Source: CAYTZN01 sp964442495
GTDB lineage: Bacteria > Pseudomonadota > Gammaproteobacteria > Legionellales > Legionellaceae
DNA length: 27,336 nt
Direction: 5' to 3'
Assembly (NCBI GenBank): GCA_964442495.1
Contig: CAYTZN010000021.1
Coordinates: 1-27,336 of the forward strand
Shown here: positions 16,072-24,896 of the stretch, piece by piece
Layout of the letters: every line of letters starts with the position of its first letter
Numbering within the stretch: the first letter of the stretch is position 1
Notes under the pieces: generated by a model
Database searches by the model: none
Told to the model about the DNA's origin: nothing
Seen by the model: the letters and a program-made list of their open reading frames with translations, nothing else
Position numbers and translations under genes: made by a program

Positions 16072-17256
16072 ATGGTAAAACAAAAAATCACTATTTTTGA
16101 TTTTGATCAAACGCTAACAGGTACACATACATTTTCGACACATACTTTAGAAAATACCAGCAATCCATTTGATGATACACAAATGGCTATTGGAGCGGCT
16201 GATGCCAAACAAAATATAAAAAAGGGTGTTGAGGAGTTTTTTAAACATGATGAAAATCATTTGAGCATGATCGCAACTTATCATAATAACCCCTCCTTTA
16301 TTGCGGGCTTTATTTCAGCGATATTTAAAAAAAAATTAACGTATATCGAAACTTTGGACGCTGGTGTTTCAGGGACCGCTATTGATCGGTATGGTGTTGA
16401 CGGGGTTGAAACGTCCTTTTTTATTTCTTACATTACAGGAGGGGGTGCTTCTTTTACAAGCACCATGGAGCGGTTATATCAACACGGTAAAAATGATCAA
16501 ATTGAGTCTTTAAGGCGTATTTTATTGGATGAAGGTTTGATAGAGGGCAACACCCTTATTCATTATTATGACGATACATCCAATAATTTTGTCCATGCAA
16601 AGCAGTTAAAACAATTAAATTGTTATTTGGTTGATAGAAATAATCCAATATTTACAGTATTGGAAACGCATTGTTCAGATATGCTTGGCGATTTAAGCAA
16701 ACCTCAACCTGTTTTTTCCTCCGATAAAACACCCTTGGTTTCTGAAAATAGAGAAGTAAATAAAGTTATCCATCACAACAAGGCCACCCTGAATGCGGCG
16801 TTAGACAGGCTTCGTCGTCTTCATTTGACAAAGAATATTGACCCAGTGAAGCCCCATTTGGAAAAATTTATTCATCTGGTGGAAGATGCGATGGATCACA
16901 AAAATACAGATTTGCTGCATAACGTTGTTGATAAAACTTATCACCTTCTTCAAGACTCAAATGCGTCTCTTAACGATTACAGAGCGACAGCAATGATCAT
17001 GCATGGTCACACCAATAAAAAGCTTCAAGCGTTGGGGGCTAGCATGTTAGCCATAGGTTTAATTATCGCCATCGTGATGATTGCCATGGTGAGCGCAGGT
17101 GTATTGCCGGTGCTTGTACTTCCTCCTATCATGGTGTTGAGTACAACCCATGCTGTTTTTGGTGGCTATAGTTTGTTTGCAGGAAGAGAGCAGGGTTTGT
17201 GTAAAGAAATGAATAATATCGCAGAGAAAGAGGCGACACGACGAGTCCTTCATTAA
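16072..17256 (+). CDS. HAD-like protein with hydrophobic C-terminal hairpin, candidate effector
   Basis: A 394-residue protein with good start signals (TAGGA, six-base spacing). The N-terminus has the haloacid dehalogenase motif I, DFDQT at 10-14, with both aspartates. Thr69 in MIATYHNNP could be motif II, and the acidic pair Asp167-Asp168 (HYYDDTSNN) motif IV, so phosphatase-type chemistry is plausible. Residues about 230-310 are helical and charged. Two adjacent hydrophobic segments at about 322-370 (MLAIGLIIAIVMIAMVSAG; VLPVLVLPPIMVL) form a likely membrane hairpin, followed by a short Glu/Arg-rich tail. There is no N-terminal signal peptide, so the hairpin may insert after delivery into a host membrane. 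Effector status is inference. It sits alone between rpsT and murJ, suggesting a later insertion. Confidence 0.85.
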   Translation: MVKQKITIFDFDQTLTGTHTFSTHTLENTSNPFDDTQMAIGAADAKQNIKKGVEEFFKHDENHLSMIATYHNNPSFIAGFISAIFKKKLTYIETLDAGVSGTAIDRYGVDGVETSFFISYITGGGASFTSTMERLYQHGKNDQIESLRRILLDEGLIEGNTLIHYYDDTSNNFVHAKQLKQLNCYLVDRNNPIFTVLETHCSDMLGDLSKPQPVFSSDKTPLVSENREVNKVIHHNKATLNAALDRLRRLHLTKNIDPVKPHLEKFIHLVEDAMDHKNTDLLHNVVDKTYHLLQDSNASLNDYRATAMIMHGHTNKKLQALGASMLAIGLIIAIVMIAMVSAGVLPVLVLPPIMVLSTTHAVFGGYSLFAGREQGLCKEMNNIAEKEATRRVLH

Positions 17257-17350
17257 GTGATGGTGAGTCGTTACGTGGGAACTCTTAAAGCCCTATTTCA
17301 ACATCCTGAAGTTTGTTCACAGGACCCATAAATCAAGTCAGATGGCTGGA

Positions 17351-17371
17351 TACAGCGCAAAAAGCGCTGTA
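17351..17371. other. Perfect 8-bp hairpin upstream of murJ
   Basis: TACAGCGC (17351-17358) pairs with GCGCTGTA (17364-17371) around an AAAAA loop. There is no T run on either side, so a classic intrinsic terminator is unlikely. It is the only marked structure in the 236-base gap 17257-17492 between the HAD-like gene and murJ. The gap also holds a 23-codon plus-strand frame (17260-17331) and the end of a minus-strand frame (17390-17500) with coding-like composition but no good start. Confidence 0.5.
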
Positions 17372-17492
17372 GGTTGGCTGTCAGAATATTTAATTACCAC
17401 GCATGCTTTGGTCCCGCTCTTTGGATAACTGTTCGTGTGATTTTTTACGTTTCGGTATATCATAAGATTTTTTGAAGTCAGAATTTATCGAT

Positions 17493-19064
17493 ATGGCCGT
17501 GACAGAAACTTTTTCTCCTAAGCGACAAAGCTTGCTTCGCTCCACCTCGTTAGTCTCCATTATGACGTTAATGTCACGTTTGATGGGCTTTGCGCGTGAC
17601 ATGGTGATTGCAAATTTATTTGGTGCAGAAGCCGGCATGGATGCTTTTCTTGTTGCCTTTAAAATCCCTAATTTTATGCGTCGATTATTTGCCGAAGGTG
17701 CTTTTTCTCAGGCCTTTGTGCCCGTCCTTGCTGAGTATCAAAAAACCCGAACAATGGATGAGGTGCGTCTTTTTTTAGCACGAATTGCGGGAAGCTTAGG
17801 CGCAATCCTTTCTTTGGTGACATTGGTAGGTGTGGTGGCGGCACCTGCCATTATTTTTATATTTGCTCCAGGTTTTGGTCAAGATGCTTACCGGTCTGTG
17901 TTAGCAACAGAAATGTTGCGACTCACATTCCCTTATCTCATGTTGATTTCACTCACAGCAATGGCGGGCGCTGTTCTTAATACCTACAGTTACTTTGCCG
18001 TGCCAGCCTTTACGCCTGTGTTGCTAAACATCAGCATGATCTTAACTGCTGTTTTCTTAAGCCCTCACTTTGAGCAACCGATTGTGGCTTTGGCATGGGG
18101 CGTATTGATTGCAGGAATTGTGCAATTGCTTTTTCAGATTCCCTTTTTATACCATCGGAAATTGTTGGTAAAACCAACCCTCATGATGAAAGATGCGGGT
18201 GTAAGACGTGTTTTAAAGTTAATGGTTCCAGCTCTGTTTGGGGTTTCAATTGCTCAAATCAACCTGTTGATTGATACGGTTTTTGCGTCTTTTTTACAAG
18301 TGGGAAGTGTGACCTGGTTGTTTTATACCGACCGCCTTACTGATTTTCCATTAGGCGTATTTGGAGTGGCCATTGCTACCGTGATTTTACCGCATTTATC
18401 AAGGCGACATGCTGAGCAAAGTCGCGAGCACTTTTCACGCGCTATGGATTGGGGGCTCAGGTTATTGTTATTAATTGGTTTGCCTTCTGGTTTAGGATTG
18501 GCTTTTTTTGCTATGCCGCTCATTGCTAGTTGCTTTGCTTACGGCCATTTTACCGTCATAGATGTGCTTCAAACTCAAAAAAGTTTAATTACGTTAGGCT
18601 TAGGTGTGCCGGCATTCATGATGGTCAAGGTTTTGGCATCAGGTTTTTATGCGGGTCAAAACATTAAAACCCCTGTGAAAATAGGGGTGGTGGCCATGGT
18701 ATTCAATACATTATTTTGCGCGCTTTTTATTGGTCCTTTAGCGCATGCTGGTTTGGCTTTGGCATCTTCTCTTGCGAGTTATATCAATTGTGGGCTATTG
18801 CTATTTTTACTGTTGCGTCGGAAGATTTACCAGCCCTCACCAGGCTGGGGTCGATTTGTGATACAATTGAGCATTGCTAATACATTGGTAGCTGCTTATT
18901 TGATTTTTATGTCTGGTGAAGTGGCCTCTTGGTTGGCAAGACCTGCAGCTATGCGCTTAAGCTTGTTATTAGCGCATGTGATGGCTGCTATTCTTATTTA
19001 TCTGTTGGCACTTTGTGTTTGTGGAGTGCGGCCTGGGCAGTTTCGTGGCCAAGTGAAGGAGTAA
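17493..19064 (+). CDS. murJ: Lipid II flippase MurJ
   Basis: Translocates lipid II across the inner membrane for peptidoglycan assembly. Start placed at ATG 17493, which leaves a short leader before the conserved SLLRSTSLVSIMTLMSRLMGF; a TTG at 17472 in frame is less likely. The ribosome binding site is poor. The 523-residue protein shows about 13-14 hydrophobic segments and family motifs ARDMVIANLFGA, MDAFLVAFKIPNFMRRLFAEGAFSQAFVP and LYTDRL-type FYTDRLTDFPLGVFGVAIATVILP. Its stop is two bases from the pepA start, with the pepA ribosome binding site inside murJ, so the two are translationally coupled. ribF, which follows murJ in some relatives, is not here. Confidence 0.95.
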   Translation: MAVTETFSPKRQSLLRSTSLVSIMTLMSRLMGFARDMVIANLFGAEAGMDAFLVAFKIPNFMRRLFAEGAFSQAFVPVLAEYQKTRTMDEVRLFLARIAGSLGAILSLVTLVGVVAAPAIIFIFAPGFGQDAYRSVLATEMLRLTFPYLMLISLTAMAGAVLNTYSYFAVPAFTPVLLNISMILTAVFLSPHFEQPIVALAWGVLIAGIVQLLFQIPFLYHRKLLVKPTLMMKDAGVRRVLKLMVPALFGVSIAQINLLIDTVFASFLQVGSVTWLFYTDRLTDFPLGVFGVAIATVILPHLSRRHAEQSREHFSRAMDWGLRLLLLIGLPSGLGLAFFAMPLIASCFAYGHFTVIDVLQTQKSLITLGLGVPAFMMVKVLASGFYAGQNIKTPVKIGVVAMVFNTLFCALFIGPLAHAGLALASSLASYINCGLLLFLLLRRKIYQPSPGWGRFVIQLSIANTLVAAYLIFMSGEVASWLARPAAMRLSLLLAHVMAAILIYLLALCVCGVRPGQFRGQVKE

Positions 19065-19066
19065 TC

Positions 19067-20434
19067 ATGCGCGCTGAACATTTTTATGAAACAAGTACCG
19101 ATAAAACCATCCCGCTTATCTTTTTGACCAAAGCCGATTGTTTAAACGATGGGGCGGTCTTAAAACCCCACGAGCGTAATTCTTTAAAGGCACAACAATT
19201 TGATGGTTGTATCGGTAATATGGGTGTTATTACTGACGCCGACGGAATGATCTCTAAAATTTATGTTGGCGCAGCAGAAAACACAACGCCAGCATTGGCC
19301 ATAGCAAGCGTGGTTATTTCCCTTCCCGAAGGTCGTTATTCGCTAGAAAAGCCACTTCCACAAGCCGCAATGGTCGCTTGGTCTTTGGCTCAGTACCAGT
19401 TTGATAAATACAAGCCAAACCCTAAAGCCCCTCGTGTTTTAAACCTCATAGCGAAGGACGTTGAGGCGGTTGTTGCTGAGGCTGCAGCTGTTTTCTTGGT
19501 GCGCGACCTCATCAATACACCCGCTAATGATTTAGGCCCCGAAGCGTTAGCCAACGTTTTAGCATCCGTTGCGCATGACCATGGTGCTGAATTTCAACAA
19601 TGGGTTGGAGATGAGTTGCTGCGCGATAATTTTCCTGCCATTCATGCTGTAGGGCGTGCCGCGGCCGTTGCTCCACGATTATTGTCAATGGTTTGGGGTG
19701 ATAAACAACATCCATGCGTGGTGTTAGTGGGCAAAGGGGTTTGTTTTGACACTGGTGGATTAGACATTAAGCCATCGTCTAACATGCGTTTCATGAAAAA
19801 AGACATGGGCGGTGCAGCCCACGTTATAGGCTTAGCCCAATGGTTGATGACACATCAAGTTCCTATCCGTTTGCATGTTTTGATCCCCGCTGTAGAAAAC
19901 TCAATCGCAGGTTCAGCTTATCGTCCGGGCGATGTATTAACCATGCGCAATGGTTTGAAGGTTGAAGTTCATAATACTGACGCTGAAGGCCGACTGGTAT
20001 TGGCAGATGCATTGGTTAAGGCGTGTGAGGAAAAACCTGAATTGATCATTAATTTTGCGACCTTGACGGGTGCTGCGCGCGTGGCCATGGGGACTGAGAT
20101 TTCAGCCTTGTTTGCTAACGATGACACCTTAGCAAATGCACTGAGTGATGCTGCGAGAGAAACAAATGATCCCATATGGCGCCTGCCTTTATTTGATGAA
20201 TACGCGGATCTTTTCAGTTCGCGGATTGCTGATTTTACAAACGCCAGTGATTCTCCTTATGGTGGGGCTATTACTGCGGCTTTGTTTCTAAAGCGCTTTA
20301 TTACAGCCGGTATCCCTTGGGCTCATTTTGATATCATGGCTTGGAATCTTCGTAATAAACCCGGCAAACCTGAAGGCGGTGAGGCCATGGGCATGCGAGC
20401 CGTAGGCCACTATTTGCGTAATAAATACAGTTAG
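19067..20434 (+). CDS. pepA: M17 leucyl aminopeptidase
   Basis: Dimetal aminopeptidase releasing N-terminal residues from peptides. Start at ATG 19067 with AAGGAG (19056-19061) just upstream; the frame extends back into murJ but without a start signal. The 455-residue product is somewhat shorter than E. coli PepA (503), mainly in the N-terminal domain. The catalytic domain has GKGVCFDTGGLDIKPSSNM and KKDMGGAA with metal ligands and catalytic Lys, and the family signature NTDAEGRLVLADAL. DNA-binding functions known for E. coli PepA cannot be assumed for this shorter form. It converges on holC, 13 bases away; GCG followed by seven T (about 20440-20448) lies between them. Confidence 0.94.
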   Translation: MRAEHFYETSTDKTIPLIFLTKADCLNDGAVLKPHERNSLKAQQFDGCIGNMGVITDADGMISKIYVGAAENTTPALAIASVVISLPEGRYSLEKPLPQAAMVAWSLAQYQFDKYKPNPKAPRVLNLIAKDVEAVVAEAAAVFLVRDLINTPANDLGPEALANVLASVAHDHGAEFQQWVGDELLRDNFPAIHAVGRAAAVAPRLLSMVWGDKQHPCVVLVGKGVCFDTGGLDIKPSSNMRFMKKDMGGAAHVIGLAQWLMTHQVPIRLHVLIPAVENSIAGSAYRPGDVLTMRNGLKVEVHNTDAEGRLVLADALVKACEEKPELIINFATLTGAARVAMGTEISALFANDDTLANALSDAARETNDPIWRLPLFDEYADLFSSRIADFTNASDSPYGGAITAALFLKRFITAGIPWAHFDIMAWNLRNKPGKPEGGEAMGMRAVGHYLRNKYS

Positions 20435-20447
20435 TTACGGCGTTTTT

Positions 20448-20882
20448 TTAATCCAGCACGTGGGTGTGTAAATCGCATTGGTGCTGACGGTATTCGCGAT
20501 AGTGTAGACGGCTGATTTCTTTTGCATGTCCATCTGGCGAAACGAGTTCCATGATGCGGCGAAAGCGCGTGAAATACGAAGGGATAGTGGGTGCTAAATT
20601 GAGCAATATATCATTAAACCCACGAGGTTCACCGCTATACCCAATTTGGATGGGGGGTGGCGGCTCAGGACCCTCACCTTGTAAATGGTGAGGAAGAAAA
20701 CTGTCTTCCTTATAGGTCCATAAATATTCATCAAGGTGCTCAGCGCTTTTTTGATGTTCGCAGTGAACAAAGACCCGATGACCACGTTGATAGGCTTTTT
20801 CTAATAGACGGCTGGCAACCGTCAAAATGGCTTGAGGTTCCGGATCATTTAAGAGGTAAAAATCAACGCGAACTATTGCCAT
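20448..20882 (-). CDS. holC: DNA polymerase III chi subunit
   Basis: Clamp-loader accessory subunit that contacts SSB. The 144-residue protein has the family features: RVDFYLLND at the N-terminus, ACRLLEKAYQ-like ASRLLEKAYQRGHRVFVHC, LDEYLWTYKEDSFLPH, and FTRFRRIMELVS towards the end. A holC gene next to pepA is common in gammaproteobacteria, though here it is convergent rather than in line. It is divergent from lptF, with 88 bases between the starts. Confidence 0.95.
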   Translation of the reverse strand: MAIVRVDFYLLNDPEPQAILTVASRLLEKAYQRGHRVFVHCEHQKSAEHLDEYLWTYKEDSFLPHHLQGEGPEPPPPIQIGYSGEPRGFNDILLNLAPTIPSYFTRFRRIMELVSPDGHAKEISRLHYREYRQHQCDLHTHVLD

Positions 20883-20970
20883 GGAATGAACCGGTTGCTC
20901 ATCTTTGCTTCCTATGAAGGTGAAAAACTGATAGTTTACTTACTATTTTATAAGAGGCATAGAGACCGCT

Positions 20971-22050
20971 GTGCTCATTTTTCGTTACCTCGCCAAAGAG
21001 GTATTTATTACCTTAGCATCATTAACAACTATTTTGTTGTTAATCTTCATGAGCAATCAATTTGTCGTGTATTTAAATCGTGCCGCTAATGGGCAGATTC
21101 CTGGTATGTTGGTGCTTAAATTAATGATGCTGGAACTTCCTACCTTAATGGTAATGTTGTTGCCACTTAGTTTTTATGCTGCTTTATTGGTTGCTTATGG
21201 CCGCCTATATGCAGACAGCGAAATGACCGTGTTGCAAGCATGTGGGTATGGACCGCGTCAATTATTGCAACACACGTTTGTTATGGCTTCTGTGGTAATG
21301 GTGGTCGTGATGATCATCATGTTATGGGGAAGCCCTCTTATCATGGTTGAGCGGGCACGACTGTTACGAACAACGGGGCTGCAAACGCTTATCCAAACCA
21401 TCGTTCCGGGTCGTTTCAGGGCTATTTCAGAAGGGCGGCAGGTTTTTTACGTGGCCTCTATGAGCCGTGATCACACCGTTGCTAAAAATATTTTTTTAGC
21501 ACGTTTAGTAGAAAAAGAAGGCCATTCGCAATGGGATGTCTTATGGGCAGACAATGCTTTTGCTGAAACTGAAGCGGGTAGCAATGAAGATTATGTGATT
21601 TTGAAAAATGGTAAACAATATCAAGGTCTTCCCGGGCATGCTGATTATCAAGTAGCAGAGTTCTCACAGTATAAAGCCCGCCTGCCTCATCCAACTGTAG
21701 AAGTAAAAGATGATATTCGTGCACTGAAAATGGCCGAGCTTTGGCCACTCAATAACCCTGATGTACGTAAAGCAGCTGAATTGCAATGGCGATTTTCAGT
21801 ATCGCTTATGGTATTGACACTTACATTGGTGGGTGTGCCTTTAAGCCGTGTTAACCCACGCTCAGGTAAATATGCTAAATTGTTACCGGCCATGGTGGTT
21901 TATATTGTGTATGCAAATGCTCTTTTCACGGCTCGCAATTGGTTTGTTACAGGCAAAACACCGCTTTGGTTGGGGATGTGGTGGCCCCACCTTGTTGTGG
22001 TGTTCATAGGGCTTATGCTTATTCGCCATAATCAGATGAAACCCGCATGA
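20971..22050 (+). CDS. lptF: LPS export permease LptF
   Basis: Inner-membrane subunit of the LptB2FG transporter, which extracts lipopolysaccharide and pushes it across the periplasm. The start is GTG 20971 (LIFRYLAKEVFITLASLTT follows); AGAG lies nearby as a weak ribosome binding site. The 359-residue protein has the expected six membrane segments, three at each end (TTILLLIFMSNQFVVYL; MVMLLPLSFYAALLVAYG; VVMVVVMIIMLWG; and three after residue 270), around a periplasmic beta-jellyroll (about 135-265). The stop overlaps the lptG ATG as ATGA. Confidence 0.95.
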   Translation: MLIFRYLAKEVFITLASLTTILLLIFMSNQFVVYLNRAANGQIPGMLVLKLMMLELPTLMVMLLPLSFYAALLVAYGRLYADSEMTVLQACGYGPRQLLQHTFVMASVVMVVVMIIMLWGSPLIMVERARLLRTTGLQTLIQTIVPGRFRAISEGRQVFYVASMSRDHTVAKNIFLARLVEKEGHSQWDVLWADNAFAETEAGSNEDYVILKNGKQYQGLPGHADYQVAEFSQYKARLPHPTVEVKDDIRALKMAELWPLNNPDVRKAAELQWRFSVSLMVLTLTLVGVPLSRVNPRSGKYAKLLPAMVVYIVYANALFTARNWFVTGKTPLWLGMWWPHLVVVFIGLMLIRHNQMKPA

Positions 22051-23111
22051 AATTATTAGAACGATACATTGCTAAAAATGTGTTAGCAGCAATTGCCTTG
22101 GTGACATTGATGTTGGCTGGGGTGCAACTTTTTCTTTTGTTTGTTAACCAGTTAGGGGACATTGGCAAATCAAGTTATGGGATTTGGCAAGCAGCAATGT
22201 TTGTGCTTTTACAAATGCCTTATGAGGTGTACCTTTTTTTCCCTATGGCAAGTCTATTGGGGTGTTTGATTGGTTTAGGCATTATGGCAAATCACCGCGA
22301 GTTGGTGGTGATGCGTGCGGCAGGCATGTCCATCTGGCAAGTGACCCTTGCTATATTAAAAGTGGCTTTTATTGTTATTGTCGTTGTAACGGTGTTCTCA
22401 GAAACTGTGGTGCCGAGGCTGGCGCGTATAGCCAGTGATGAAAAAATGCAGGCCTTAAATGGGGGCCAAACCTTGCGAACATCGCAAGGGGTATGGTTGC
22501 GTTATCAAAATGATTTTATCAGCATTGGGGCTGTACTCCCTGACCACACATTGGAGAGGGTTAATCAATTTCGTTTTGATGAGCGTCATCATCTCTTAGC
22601 AGCTCGTCACATTGAGCGAATAGAGTATCAAGAAGGCGCGTGGCATGCTTATGATATTGCTGAAACGTTGTTTCATGATGATAGTACAGAGCCTGTATAC
22701 ATCGCCTCTATGCCCTGGGATATTGCTTTAAAACCCAATCTTCTCAGTGTAGGTGGTAGTGAGCCTGATGAAATGACGTTGCATGAATTGCGTCAGTACC
22801 TGCGTGCACAAAAAAGCAGTCATCAAAGTGCTCTTAACTATCAATTGGCTTACCTACAGCGCTTGGTGCAGCCATTAACCACCGTTGTGATGATGTTGCT
22901 GGCAATCCCCTTTATTTTTGGTCCTCTGCGCTCGTCAACGATGGGCTCTAAGTTATTAGTAGGCGCTACGGTTGGGTTTGGGTTTCACATCATGAATCGT
23001 TTTTTTGGGCCGATAAGTCAGGTGTTTCAATGGCCACCTGAAGTTGCAGCATTTGGTCCTACGTGTTTTTTTGCTTTGTTAGGAATTTATTTAATGCAGA
23101 GGGTGAAGTAA
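22047..23111 (+). CDS. lptG: LPS export permease LptG
   Basis: Partner of LptF in the LptB2FG LPS extractor. The 354-residue protein has the same layout: three N-terminal membrane segments, a periplasmic jellyroll domain (about 130-265) and three C-terminal segments. Family stretches include ELVVMRAAGMSIWQV (coupling helix region contacting LptB), RLVQPLTTVVMMLLAIPFIFGPLR and NRFFGPISQVF. It overlaps lptF by four bases and abuts the next gene directly (stop TAA then ATG), so all three are one transcription unit. Confidence 0.96.
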   Translation: MKLLERYIAKNVLAAIALVTLMLAGVQLFLLFVNQLGDIGKSSYGIWQAAMFVLLQMPYEVYLFFPMASLLGCLIGLGIMANHRELVVMRAAGMSIWQVTLAILKVAFIVIVVVTVFSETVVPRLARIASDEKMQALNGGQTLRTSQGVWLRYQNDFISIGAVLPDHTLERVNQFRFDERHHLLAARHIERIEYQEGAWHAYDIAETLFHDDSTEPVYIASMPWDIALKPNLLSVGGSEPDEMTLHELRQYLRAQKSSHQSALNYQLAYLQRLVQPLTTVVMMLLAIPFIFGPLRSSTMGSKLLVGATVGFGFHIMNRFFGPISQVFQWPPEVAAFGPTCFFALLGIYLMQRVK

Positions 23112-23867
23112 ATGACGGGGGCTACTGTTCGATATCTCCTAATAGCATTGTTTAACCCCTTTTTTATAACACTGTTGTTGCTTTCTCTATCTGTTTTATG
23201 GTTAATTGTGCGCGGTAATCATTGGCTTGTTCGTGTGGGTTTATTGCTATCTTTGCTGAGCTTTATAGTTTTAAGTACACCTTGGTTTCCTGATAGGCTA
23301 TTAGCGTCTATTGAGCATCAATATGACGTGGTGAGGGAAGTTAACCCGGCCATTTCATGGGTGGTTGTGCTGGGTGGTGGTCATGAGGATATAAAAAATG
23401 CTCCTGCGAACGATGAGTTGTCCTCACAAAGTATTGCTCGTTTGGTTGAGGGAATTCGATTATACCGCCAATTATCTAAAGCAAAATTACTGTTGTCTGG
23501 AGGGAGTGGGTATAAGGGGGATATTTCTGAGGCAAATTATTTAGGTGTTTTGGCGTCGTGGTGTGCTATTCCTTCAGATGCGTTGGTGCTCGAGTCTGAC
23601 TCTTTCAATACGGCTGATGAGGCTCTGTATATTAAACAAATGGTTAAAACAGAGCCTTTTTACCTTGTAACTTCGGCTGTTCATATGCGACGTGCTATGG
23701 CGCTTTTTTTGCGCCAAGGCCTTCATCCTATCGCTGCACCAACTGACTTTAGTAGTCGCCACCAAGAGACGCTCCGTTTTCCTAACCCCCACAATCTTGT
23801 CCATGTGAATACCGTTTGGCACGAAAAAATGGGGATGATCTGGGCTAAGCTTCGTGGAGAGGTGTAA
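23112..23867 (+). CDS. DUF218 membrane protein of the ElyC/SanA/YdcF family
   Basis: A 251-residue protein with two N-terminal membrane segments (about 12-32 and 38-58) and a periplasmic or membrane-proximal DUF218 domain. The domain has VVVLGGGHED (about 82-91), LLLSGGSGYKGDISEA, ESDSFNTADEAL and VTSAVHMRRAMALF (about 186-199), all landmarks of the family. The two-helix N-terminus and length are most like E. coli ElyC, which affects envelope integrity and lipid carrier use at low temperature. Position directly after lptG supports an envelope role. Exact orthology with ElyC is likely but unproven. Confidence 0.88.
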   Translation: MTGATVRYLLIALFNPFFITLLLLSLSVLWLIVRGNHWLVRVGLLLSLLSFIVLSTPWFPDRLLASIEHQYDVVREVNPAISWVVVLGGGHEDIKNAPANDELSSQSIARLVEGIRLYRQLSKAKLLLSGGSGYKGDISEANYLGVLASWCAIPSDALVLESDSFNTADEALYIKQMVKTEPFYLVTSAVHMRRAMALFLRQGLHPIAAPTDFSSRHQETLRFPNPHNLVHVNTVWHEKMGMIWAKLRGEV

Positions 23868-23872
23868 GTCGC

Positions 23873-24169
23873 TTATTTTTGAGGTTCGTCTTTTAGCCAT
23901 TCAGTGAGGGCGCTGATGATTTTAGTGGCTTGGTCATTGCTTGAAATATTGAATTTAGATTTTTGCCAATATTGATTGTTGCGTTTTTGATAGCGTCTAA
24001 TGGAATATTTAGTAGGACCGTATTGTTGTTTGGTTTTATCCCAATCCTGGTAGCGAAACATGATGGTGGTCCACGCCCCTTTGGATAAAACGTGTTTGCC
24101 TAATTCTTTTGTTGTTTCAACACCATCTTCACTGAAGGCAATGGTCAACCCATCGATTGTATCACTCAT
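23873..24169 (-). CDS. Conserved-looking 98-aa protein of unknown function
   Basis: A small soluble protein, no signal peptide or membrane span. The middle is rich in aromatic and basic residues (IMFRYQDWDK, KYSIRRYQKRNNQYWQKSKF), followed by a regular helix (DQATKIISALTEWLKDE). The alternating aromatic/basic strands recall small single-strand nucleic acid binding domains of the PC4/transcriptional-coactivator type, but this is a loose resemblance only. Its stop lies five bases from the end of the convergent DUF218 gene. The start ATG at 24169 has no strong ribosome binding site. Codon pattern and lack of a competing frame make it a likely real gene. Confidence 0.75.
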   Translation of the reverse strand: MSDTIDGLTIAFSEDGVETTKELGKHVLSKGAWTTIMFRYQDWDKTKQQYGPTKYSIRRYQKRNNQYWQKSKFNISSNDQATKIISALTEWLKDEPQK

Positions 24170-24235
24170 GAATAAATTCCAAATGTAGGGGAAAAATAAA
24201 AATACAGGCTCTGTGGCTAAATGCCGACAGTTTCG

Positions 24236-24814
24236 TTAGTTGATGGATTGTAGTTTCCCATCGACAAATGTCAAGCTCATGGGCGGATGGTAGCGATCAA
24301 TTTGGTAAATCCACACTTCAGGTTTTGTTGTGCTTTGTACAAGTTGATTGTTATAGGTATTATTAATCGCCCAAGGACTACCGCAAGCATTATAAACTTT
24401 TGAAACAGGATCCCCCGCTTCTATACTAACCCCACTGCAAATAGACATGGCATTGGTACTAGAGCCATTCATAACAATACCAGATACTTTATTATTAATA
24501 ACATCCACACGCAGGCTCACACCTGGCGATACGCCACTGGGCAGTGACCATTGGTTAAAAAATGCCGAATTTAACCCAGGGTATATACTGCCGGTATCGA
24601 TTGACTTATAAATAAATTGCTGAACAGGAATTTTTTGTACAATGGGAGTCGTGGGTTGTTGTTTACTCAGAGGCTGCCCGCAGGCGGCAGTGACCTGATC
24701 AGTGGTCATGCCAATGTTAATGTAGCCTGCATTTTGAGGGCAATACACAGAATCTGCAAGGACCGCAGTAGAGGAAAATAACAAAGCGCCGAGCGTCATA
24801 AGAACTGATCTCAT
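24236..24814 (-). CDS. Secreted DUF2845-type protein
   Basis: Start set at ATG 24814, giving a clean signal peptide (MRSVLMTLGALLFSSTAVLA, cut before DSVYCP); the frame extends to a TTG at 24826. The 192-residue precursor has two similar halves, each with an SmpA/OmlA-like feature: INIGMTTDQVTAACGQP and EAGDPVSKVYNACGSPW, both pairing a Gly/Asp-Val turn with a Cys-Gly-x-Pro/Ser. The end, MSLTFVDGKLQSI, is a typical last strand of such beta folds. These point to DUF2845-like periplasmic proteins, whose function is unknown. Four cysteines (two in the turns, one each near the N-terminus of the halves) could form disulfides. Confidence 0.82.
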   Translation of the reverse strand: MRSVLMTLGALLFSSTAVLADSVYCPQNAGYINIGMTTDQVTAACGQPLSKQQPTTPIVQKIPVQQFIYKSIDTGSIYPGLNSAFFNQWSLPSGVSPGVSLRVDVINNKVSGIVMNGSSTNAMSICSGVSIEAGDPVSKVYNACGSPWAINNTYNNQLVQSTTKPEVWIYQIDRYHPPMSLTFVDGKLQSIN

Positions 24815-24844
24815 GCTAGTGTCCAATCAAGACTTCTTCAGTTA

Positions 24845-24850
24845 ATTATA
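24845..24850 (-). promoter_or_regulatory. Possible -10 element for the DUF2845-type gene
   Basis: A perfect TATAAT on the minus strand (complement of 24845-24850), about 30 bases before the ATG at 24814. No good -35 is found at 16-18 bases upstream, so support is weak. Confidence 0.25.
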
Positions 24851-24896
24851 GTTACGTTTTGTTAATTTCGCCTTATTTTGAATCATGTCTGTTCGC

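Noticed and set aside
17351..17371. Hairpin as an intrinsic terminator of the HAD-like gene
   Set aside because: No T run follows on either strand and it lies about 95 bases beyond the stop; kept only as an unexplained structure.
18929..19066. Upstream extension of the pepA reading frame
   Set aside because: Overlaps the murJ C-terminus in another frame; the ATG at 19067 has AAGGAG at correct spacing and matches the family N-terminus.
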